Below are positions 1 through 5,057 of a DNA stretch of 5,765 bases, in pieces. Source of the DNA: an uncultured bacterium (GTDB taxonomy: Bacteria; Patescibacteriota; Minisyncoccia; Phycocordibacterales; PALSA-1337); NCBI GenBank assembly GCA_903826185.1, contig CAIKDL010000046.1, positions 1 to 5,765 on the forward strand, in the 5' to 3' direction. Position numbers and translations under genes: made by a program. Position 1 is the first letter of the stretch. Every line of letters begins with the position of its first letter. Under the pieces are notes generated by a model. It searched no databases and was not told the origin of the DNA. It saw only the letters and a program-made list of their open reading frames with translations.

Positions 1-50
1 GAAGCTATAATAAAGATCTTACGAGAGTAAACTATCGCGCATTCATTTAA

Positions 51-79
51 ATAAAAATGGCGACCTTAGCAGATCGCCA
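51..79 (-). terminator. Intrinsic terminator of the hydrogenase unit
   Basis: Read on the minus strand, the stem TGGCGATC (79-72) pairs with GGTCGCCA (65-58) through 8 bp including one U-G wobble. It closes a 6-nt loop (71-66) and is followed by TTTTTAT (57-51) and two more T. The stem begins on the base right after the TAG stop of the 152-residue gene (82-80), so there is no 3' spacer. It fits a rho-independent terminator for the leftward transcript. No comparable hairpin was seen in the gaps between the three leftward genes, which supports co-transcription up to this point. Confidence 0.8.
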
Positions 80-538
80 CTAACTCCCACGTTCTTCAAC
101 TTCCACCAAGACATGTTGATGAATGAATGCTGTGTCACCAAGCTTCACAGGTAGTCTGTACCGGTTGAAAGCTGGTCGAATCGAGCCTTCATGATCGATC
201 TTAACCACGAAGTCATTCGAGACTTTGACCTCGCCCGTCATCACAGCACATCGTGGCGCGCGGCCTTTGTGCGCTCTCCAGAAATTCCGAACCAGATCGA
301 CCGACCATGGCTCGTATCCGAGAGGATTGATCTTCGCGGCCTCCACAAACAAACGAATCGCATCTGGGAAACACTCACCAAACAAGCGATGGTCCGGATC
401 TCGGCCACTGTTCACAAGAATTTCCAACCCTGCAGCTTGGTCAAGCGTTATAAGCCCGCGTTTGACTCGGATATCGACACACGGATACGCATACAGAAGA
501 AAAAGCCTTTCTCCTGAAATAAGATCTTTGTCATTCAA
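80..538 (-). CDS. Conserved-looking hypothetical protein, 152 aa, TTG start
   Basis: I do not recognise this family. The reading frame is open for 152 residues and opens with TTG at 538-536. That start is chosen because a perfect AAGGAGGT sits 4-5 nt upstream, and the only later Met in frame is residue 100. The protein appears soluble, with no signal peptide or membrane segment. Residues 1-90 look mainly helical and carry the strip ERLFLLYAYPC (10-20) and an acidic/aromatic stretch to about 88. Residues 95-150 look beta-rich, with alternating hydrophobic residues (EVKVSNDFVVKID, then HVLVEVEE at the end). Three Cys (20, 56, 97) are not arranged as a known metal motif. It is the last gene of the hydrogenase transcript, 67 bp after the large subunit, and ends at a terminator. 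It has none of the features of a HycI/HyaD-type maturation protease. By hand count it is about 50% GC, slightly above neighbouring genes. A hydrogenase-related role is only suggested by position. Confidence 0.72.
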   Translation of the reverse strand: MNDKDLISGERLFLLYAYPCVDIRVKRGLITLDQAAGLEILVNSGRDPDHRLFGECFPDAIRLFVEAAKINPLGYEPWSVDLVRNFWRAHKGRAPRCAVMTGEVKVSNDFVVKIDHEGSIRPAFNRYRLPVKLGDTAFIHQHVLVEVEERGS

Positions 539-542
539 ATTG

Positions 543-550
543 ACCTCCTT
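543..550 (-). promoter_or_regulatory. Strong Shine-Dalgarno site deciding a TTG start
   Basis: The minus strand reads AAGGAGGT at 550-543, a full match to the anti-Shine-Dalgarno core, with GGAGG ending 5 nt before the TTG at 538-536. The overlapping ATG at 534-532 is in a different frame, so the site selects TTG. It is the only clear Shine-Dalgarno site in the window. Confidence 0.85.
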
Positions 551-605
551 TCTAGTTTTATTTTGCGGTTCAAGCTAATCTCTTGCAATCATAACCAAAA
601 GGCGG

Positions 606-1970
606 TTAATTGCAAACTTCGCAAGTCCCCCCGGCGACTTTGCCGGCAGCCTTACTGGCAGGTTTCGCACCGCTTTTCTTGGCATTCCAATTGACTTTCA
701 AGAAATGTGCGCCACAACTCATACATGGATCATATGCGCGGATGAGTTTCTCGATCTCTTTGTTTATCTCTTCCTTAGGCATCTTTTCTATGAGATTGTC
801 GACCAAGAAACCAACGTCGCGCTCGATGTTTACCTGATTTTGTCCTGTCGGAACTATGACTTCGCCATCCTGAACAATACCTTTATCATCCAAAACGACC
901 TTGTGATAGAGCGTGCCGCGTGGAGCTTCGATGACGCCCATACCGACACCGGCGCGCATCGGAGCTTTCACTATAGGTTCCGGTTTGAAAACATTGTTGG
1001 AAAGTATATCTATAGACTCATCTATTGAATGAAGTATCTCTATGGCCTGAGCGAGATTGTTGTGGAAGATATCCGTAGACGGAAATAGCTTCAAAGCTTC
1101 GGCGGCCGACTCTTTGGTCTTCGGATGCAATTTATCTTTGGCGATGTTAATCCTAGCCAATGCTCCAACCATATAGCTCTCGCCTTTATATTTGTAAGCC
1201 GATGCCTGTGAATACGGCAAAGCCACATGCTCTAGATGTGAACGAAAATCTTTTTGCTCATAGACCTCTCCATGATCGGTAATGATCTTGCCTCCGATAT
1301 ATCCAAATGTATCATCTGGCACAATGGCCATATACTTAGTTTTCCTATCGAGATGTTGCGGGGCTTTCCTGAAAACTTCTATCAACCTCAAGACGGCCGG
1401 CCTTGCTGCTTGCATCTCTTTCACCACTTCTGCAGCGCCTTCAGCTGATGGAAATTGCAGGAAACCGCCAATGACCGGGAATGTGGCATGAACACTGCGT
1501 CCAGCTACCAACTGTGACAAATGATTACCGGCAGCCTTGATCTGGAAACCATCATGAAGGAGCTGGTGCTGCTCCGGGTCATTATCATCGAATTCAAGAA
1601 AAGCATCTTTGTTATAAAGATCCGGCATCACGAAAAGATATAGATGTAGAGCATGATCACGCGACACTAAGCCGTGCATGGTGAGCTTACGTAGCAACTT
1701 GGTCTGCGACGTAACTTCTATACCAAGTGCATTTTCACAAGCTGCGATCGCGGCCATGACGTGAGCATTCGAACAGGTACCGCAAATGCGCGATAGATGC
1801 GCTGGTATGGCAGCAATGCTCTTACCTTTCATGGCAGTCGTGAAGAATCTCTTATATTCAATGATCGCAAATTTGACGTCAGTGGTTTTTCCGTCTTCCA
1901 CAGTCACGTCCATAGAGGCGTCGCCTTCGATCTTGGTTATGTGCTCCAGTTTCAGATTTACTTTGTGCAT
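606..1970 (-). CDS. [NiFe] hydrogenase large (catalytic) subunit
   Basis: This is the catalytic subunit for reversible H2 activation (2H+ + 2e- to H2), predicted cytoplasmic: no signal peptide or membrane segment is visible. All main active-site motifs are present: L1 RICGTCSNAH at 61-70 (Cys63, Cys66), GRSVHATFPVIGG at 157-169, EAPRGTLYH at 348-356, and L2 DPCMSCGAH at 414-422 (Cys416, Cys419). The four Cys that bind Ni and Fe are therefore intact, so this is a hydrogenase and not a NuoD-like relative. The variable residue of L1 is Thr where Ile is usual. At 454 aa it fits the soluble group 3 (MvhA/HydA-like) range, but I cannot fix the subgroup. After His422, the usual processing site, comes a 32-residue tail rich in Lys/Ala/Gly and ending in GTCEVCN. 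The ATG lies 23 bp after the small-subunit stop. The gap is A/T-rich with no Shine-Dalgarno, so translation may be coupled or unstructured-leader type. Maturation genes are not in the window. Confidence 0.93.
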   Translation of the reverse strand: MHKVNLKLEHITKIEGDASMDVTVEDGKTTDVKFAIIEYKRFFTTAMKGKSIAAIPAHLSRICGTCSNAHVMAAIAACENALGIEVTSQTKLLRKLTMHGLVSRDHALHLYLFVMPDLYNKDAFLEFDDNDPEQHQLLHDGFQIKAAGNHLSQLVAGRSVHATFPVIGGFLQFPSAEGAAEVVKEMQAARPAVLRLIEVFRKAPQHLDRKTKYMAIVPDDTFGYIGGKIITDHGEVYEQKDFRSHLEHVALPYSQASAYKYKGESYMVGALARINIAKDKLHPKTKESAAEALKLFPSTDIFHNNLAQAIEILHSIDESIDILSNNVFKPEPIVKAPMRAGVGMGVIEAPRGTLYHKVVLDDKGIVQDGEVIVPTGQNQVNIERDVGFLVDNLIEKMPKEEINKEIEKLIRAYDPCMSCGAHFLKVNWNAKKSGAKPASKAAGKVAGGTCEVCN

Positions 1971-1993
1971 ATTTTAGATTTAAGATTAAATGA

Positions 1994-2476
1994 TTAGCCT
2001 CTAAGCTCTGCGACCAAACCATTGACCTTCTCCAAAAAAACTTTGGGGTCCATTGGGCAACCGGGTATCTCTGCATCCACTTTCACAACATCGGAAACTT
2101 TCTTCACTTCCGGCAGAGCTCCGAATCTAGTGACTAGATAGTCGATGCTATCCTTCTGTTCTTGAGTGAATGCATTACGCTGACCGGCTGGCATACCAAC
2201 AATGGCACAGGATCCGACAGCTACCAGCTTCTTCGAACGGCTTCTGATATCTTTGAGCTTTTCTACTTGCTCTGGTCCAGCCATAGCACCCTCTATGAAA
2301 GCTATATCGAAACTATCCATGACGTTATTGGACTTCATAACTCTGGCATGGCGGAAATCGAAGAGCTCTTTCCATTCTTGCCAATGATCGTTCATGACTT
2401 CGGTCATGACGATGGTATTATCCTCACAACAAGAAAAAGAGAACCAGCCTACAGTGATCTTGGGTTGATTTGACAT
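1994..2476 (-). CDS. Short [NiFe] hydrogenase small subunit (NuoB/20 kDa-like)
   Basis: This is the electron-transfer partner of the large subunit encoded next to it. It belongs to the hydrogenase small subunit/NADH:ubiquinone oxidoreductase 20 kDa superfamily. It is only 160 aa. Predicted ligands of one proximal [4Fe-4S] cluster are Cys16-Cys17 (in FSCCEDN), Cys90 (VGSCA) and Cys140 (IPGCP). No further Cys exist, so the medial and distal clusters of long small subunits are absent. The adjacent Cys pair resembles the NuoB N2 site more than the CxxC of classical hydrogenases. There is no Tat signal or membrane helix, so it is cytoplasmic. The ATG at 2476 is the only sensible start, since the first beta strand begins at about residue 7, and it coincides with the predicted transcription start; no Shine-Dalgarno is present. 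It is the first gene of the leftward unit. It could be called hydD/delta-like, but the subgroup is unresolved. The beta/gamma (Fe-S and flavin) subunits typical of group 3b are not encoded alongside. Confidence 0.9.
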   Translation of the reverse strand: MSNQPKITVGWFSFSCCEDNTIVMTEVMNDHWQEWKELFDFRHARVMKSNNVMDSFDIAFIEGAMAGPEQVEKLKDIRSRSKKLVAVGSCAIVGMPAGQRNAFTQEQKDSIDYLVTRFGALPEVKKVSDVVKVDAEIPGCPMDPKVFLEKVNGLVAELRG

Positions 2477-2482
2477 GGGAAA

Positions 2483-2511
2483 AGTATACCACGACTCATA
2501 TACCGTGCCAT
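2483..2511 (-). promoter_or_regulatory. Extended -10 promoter of the hydrogenase unit
   Basis: On the minus strand, the -10 TATACT (2488-2483) is preceded by TGG, giving the extended form TGnTATACT. A 17-bp spacer separates it from ATGGCA (2511-2506), which matches 4 of 6 bases of the TTGACA -35. Six bases (TTTCCC) separate the -10 from the ATG at 2476, so the expected +1 falls on the A of the start codon and the mRNA should be leaderless. The absence of a Shine-Dalgarno fits. This is predicted from sequence only. Confidence 0.65.
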
Positions 2512-2512
2512 A
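2485..2512. promoter_or_regulatory. Possible operator: imperfect dyad between divergent promoters
   Basis: TATACCACG (2485-2493) and CGTGCCATA (2504-2512) pair at 7 of 9 positions across a 10-nt centre. TATACC is also directly repeated (2485-2490 and 2499-2504). The dyad spans the leftward -10 and both putative -35 regions, where a regulator could control both units. Short imperfect dyads arise by chance, and the sequence does not match a regulator site I can name. Confidence 0.2.
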
Positions 2513-2527
2513 GGCCTGTGATATAAT
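2499..2527 (+). promoter_or_regulatory. Extended -10 promoter of the oxidoreductase unit
   Basis: A perfect -10 TATAAT (2522-2527) is preceded by TGA (2519-2521), giving the consensus extended form TGnTATAAT. At 17-bp spacing the -35 position reads TATACC (2499-2504), only 3 of 6 matches, so the promoter probably relies on the extended -10. The expected +1 is at about A2533 to G2535, leaving a 5' leader of 6-8 nt before the ATG at 2541, which is too short for a Shine-Dalgarno. Its spacer and -35 interleave with those of the leftward promoter. Confidence 0.7.
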
Positions 2528-2540
2528 ATCTCATGTATAA

Positions 2541-4253
2541 ATGCCTATGAGAAAATCACACGATAGCGTCTTTACGATCGGTATCGGCGGAGCCGCTGGT
2601 GATGGGGCGCGCGAAGCCGGTAACACTTTGGGAACCATATTAGCCGAGCTCGGCTACGAGTCTTTCGTGTCATTCACTTACCCTTCTCTTATCCGGGGCG
2701 GACACAATTTCGCACGACTTACATTTAGCAAAGAAAAGGTCTATTCCGACCATGAAGCTTTGGACGTTTTGATTGCTTTGAATGAGGAGAGTATCGGCTT
2801 GCACCGTAACGAACTAGCGAGTTATGCCGTCGTATTTGCCGATTTATTCGAACAAAAAGATCTAGCGGCGCTCGGCAATAACGCCGTGGCATTACCTATG
2901 GCCGCCACCGTCAAAGATATGAATGTGCCCGCCATAACTAGAAATTCCATGGCTCTTGGCGCTATCTGTTATTTACTCGATCTTGATTTCGAGCTTATGC
3001 AAACTGCCCTCCAGAAAGCTTTCAACGGAAAACAACCCGAAACGAATATCAAACTGGCAGATATGGGATATCAGCTTTTAAAAGAAAAAGGCTTCAAACA
3101 CAAAAAGAAGATCTCTCCCAGTCCAGAGAAAAAAGAACTCATCGACGGCAATTCTGCTCTAGCCAAAGGCCTCATAGCAGCCGGCTTGGATTTCTATGTA
3201 GCCTATCCGATGACGCCAGCCACCTCAATACTTCATTTTTTGGCTTCCAAACAAAAAGACTCCTCACTCCGAGTTATTCAACCTGAAAGCGAATTGTCAG
3301 TTATCAACATGGCCCTTGGAATAGCCTACGCCGGAAAACGTGTGGCTATTGGATCAGCATCCGGAGGTTTCGCTTTGATGCAAGAAGCCGTCAGTTGTGC
3401 CGGCATGATGGAAGCCCCTCTAGTTATAGCCGTTTCCCAAAGACAAGCCCCGGCGACAGGATTACCAACTTATTCTAGTCAAACAGACCTGCGATTCGTC
3501 ATTCACTCTGGTCACGGTGAATTTCCTAAGATAGTCATAGCCCCAGGTGATCCAGAAGAATCATTCTACGCCGGCGCCGAAGCCTTGAACTTGGCGTGGA
3601 GATATCAACTACCAGTCATCATTCTTATAGACAAGATCATATCCGAGCATGCTTCGACTAGCCTTTTGAAAGCCGACAAAATAAAGATCGACCACGGCTC
3701 TGTAGCTACCGAGCTCGGAGAAAAATATGGTCGTTACCAAATCACGTCTGACGGCATATCGCCAATGGCTTTTCCTGGCACGCCAAACACGATAGTAAAG
3801 ACAACTAGTTATGAACATAACGAAATAGGTATAACCATAGAAGAGGCTGGACCCACAAAAGCCATGCTAAACAAGCGCTTCGCTAAAACAGAAACCATAA
3901 TAAAATCTCTGGACCACCATGAGACTGTAAAAATATATGGCAACCGTTCTAGTAATGATGTAATAGTATTCTGGGGTTCGACCAAAGGACCAGTCTTGGA
4001 GGCTGCTAAATATATCAAGAAGTCCGTAAAGTTCGTACAGATAATCTGGATGGATCCTTTCGACGTTAAGAAAGTCACTCAGGAACTTTCTGGCGCCAAG
4101 AATATAATATGTGTTGAATGTAACCACGACGGCCAATTAGCCGCTTTGATCCGCGAAAAGACCGGTATAGCAGTCACTGAGAAAATATTAAAGTTCGACT
4201 CTAGACCATTTGAGCCGGTATCGTTGGCCGAAGAGATCAATAAAAAGATATAA
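2541..4253 (+). CDS. korA: 2-oxoacid:ferredoxin oxidoreductase, fused gamma-alpha subunit
   Basis: This is part of the CoA-dependent oxidation of a 2-oxoacid (pyruvate, 2-oxoglutarate or a branched-chain analogue) to acyl-CoA and CO2 with reduction of ferredoxin. The 570-aa chain has the usual fused order. Residues about 8-190 form the gamma domain, with the glycine-rich IGIGGAAGDG (13-22) and the PSLIRGGHNFARL region (48-60). A short Lys/Pro-rich linker follows (about 184-199). The alpha pyrimidine-binding domain runs about 201-375, with YPMTPATS (222-229), QPESELS (247-253) and the loop RQAPATGLPT...QTDL (301-317). A C-terminal domain extends to 570. Its partner, the TPP-binding beta subunit, starts 20 bp downstream. 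The start at 2541 is the first ATG after the promoter; ATG 2547 (third codon) is equally possible, and neither has a Shine-Dalgarno. The substrate cannot be read from sequence. The next gene suggests the acyl-CoA is used for ATP synthesis, which favours pyruvate, but korA is only the conventional family symbol. Confidence 0.92.
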   Translation: MPMRKSHDSVFTIGIGGAAGDGAREAGNTLGTILAELGYESFVSFTYPSLIRGGHNFARLTFSKEKVYSDHEALDVLIALNEESIGLHRNELASYAVVFADLFEQKDLAALGNNAVALPMAATVKDMNVPAITRNSMALGAICYLLDLDFELMQTALQKAFNGKQPETNIKLADMGYQLLKEKGFKHKKKISPSPEKKELIDGNSALAKGLIAAGLDFYVAYPMTPATSILHFLASKQKDSSLRVIQPESELSVINMALGIAYAGKRVAIGSASGGFALMQEAVSCAGMMEAPLVIAVSQRQAPATGLPTYSSQTDLRFVIHSGHGEFPKIVIAPGDPEESFYAGAEALNLAWRYQLPVIILIDKIISEHASTSLLKADKIKIDHGSVATELGEKYGRYQITSDGISPMAFPGTPNTIVKTTSYEHNEIGITIEEAGPTKAMLNKRFAKTETIIKSLDHHETVKIYGNRSSNDVIVFWGSTKGPVLEAAKYIKKSVKFVQIIWMDPFDVKKVTQELSGAKNIICVECNHDGQLAALIREKTGIAVTEKILKFDSRPFEPVSLAEEINKKI

Positions 4254-4273
4254 GGACACCAAAAAACAAAAAC

Positions 4274-5053
4274 ATGCCACTCAATTTATCAACAATCTCA
4301 AAGATCACCTGGTGTCCAGGATGTCCGAACTCGCAAATTTTGGTCGCCATGAGACAAGCGATCAGCGCACTCGCCGACTCTGGGACTTTGAAAATAGAAA
4401 ACCTTGTGGCTGGCGCCGGCATCGGATGTCATGGCAAAATTTCAGATTATTTGAACACTAACGCTTTTACGGCTCTACACGGCCGTCTTATACCATCTCT
4501 GACTGGCATCAAGTGTGCCAATCACGACTTAACCGTCATTGGTATGGTTGGTGATGGAGATGCTTATTCTGAAGGATTGGAACATATCATCCATGCCGCC
4601 AGACGCAATTCCGATATAAAAATCTTTGTGCATGACAACCAGGTTTTCGCATTGACTCAAGGACAAGCTTCTTCAGAAAGCCCCAAGGGATTCAAAAGCA
4701 AGACAACTCCAGCTGGTAGCATAGAAGAACCTTTCGACGCCTTCCCTGTCCTACTCTCATCCGGCGCCACATTCGCGGCACGCTCTTATGCTGGTGATAT
4801 CGCTAGGACCAAGAGCATCATCGAAGCCGCCATTAAACACAAAGGATTTTCTTTCGTAGAAATCATCCAGCCGTGTATAACCTTCTTCGACACGCGCGAT
4901 TATTTCAAAGAGCGCGTATTCTGGCGTGAAGGTGGTCCAGCCGAAAATCAATTCAAGGCCATGGAACTTTGTAAGAAAGATGGTGAGAAGATTCCGCTTG
5001 GAATTTTCTATAACGTCGAGAAACCGACATTCGAAGAGCAGCTATTAAAATAG
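4274..5053 (+). CDS. korB: 2-oxoacid:ferredoxin oxidoreductase, beta (TPP-binding) subunit
   Basis: This is the catalytic TPP- and [4Fe-4S]-binding subunit that pairs with the preceding gamma-alpha chain. It is 259 aa, slightly short for a family commonly 270-310 aa. Likely cluster ligands are Cys14 and Cys17 (WCPGC), Cys52 (GIGC) and Cys201 (QPC), the four-Cys pattern of this family. The TPP/Mg motif starts at GDGDAYSEG (93-101) and continues through HAARRN to HDNQVFALTQGQ (120-131); Asp-Asn stands where Asn-Asn is common. KTTPAG (143-148) is the conserved segment following the motif. There is no ferredoxin-like (8-Cys) domain in the chain or a neighbouring gene, so an external ferredoxin is the expected acceptor. 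The ATG follows an A-rich leader (4261-4272). The weak AAGGA at 4252-4256 is about 17 nt away and overlaps the previous stop, so it is unlikely to be a working site. The next gene starts after only 4 nt, consistent with one operon and coupled translation. Confidence 0.93.
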   Translation: MPLNLSTISKITWCPGCPNSQILVAMRQAISALADSGTLKIENLVAGAGIGCHGKISDYLNTNAFTALHGRLIPSLTGIKCANHDLTVIGMVGDGDAYSEGLEHIIHAARRNSDIKIFVHDNQVFALTQGQASSESPKGFKSKTTPAGSIEEPFDAFPVLLSSGATFAARSYAGDIARTKSIIEAAIKHKGFSFVEIIQPCITFFDTRDYFKERVFWREGGPAENQFKAMELCKKDGEKIPLGIFYNVEKPTFEEQLLK

Positions 5054-5057
5054 AAAA

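Noticed and set aside
1..50. TATAAT at 6-11 on the plus strand as a promoter
   Set aside because: No plus-strand gene follows; the next 500 bases are the terminator and body of a minus-strand gene. There is no -35 within the window.
191..578. Two plus-strand open frames (191-517 and 225-578) opposite the 152-residue gene
   Set aside because: They lie antisense to a frame with a perfect Shine-Dalgarno and an adjoining terminator. Their translations look like low-quality mixed sequence without a recognisable pattern, and they have no ribosome site.
539..605. Terminator or separate promoter between the large subunit and the 152-residue gene
   Set aside because: GCGGTT occurs twice here but as a direct repeat, not an inverted one. 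No stable hairpin with a T tract and no convincing -35/-10 pair was found on the minus strand.
2464..2476. TTGACA at 2470-2475 as a -35 element for the rightward unit
   Set aside because: No -10-like hexamer lies 16-18 bp downstream (the bases near 2492-2498 read CGACTCA-like). The TATAAT at 2522 is far too distant, and the hexamer is part of the small-subunit start region.
1994..2476. Calling the small subunit NuoB of respiratory complex I
   Set aside because: The neighbouring large subunit has intact RxCGxC and DPCxxC nickel-binding motifs, which NuoD lacks, and no other nuo genes are present.
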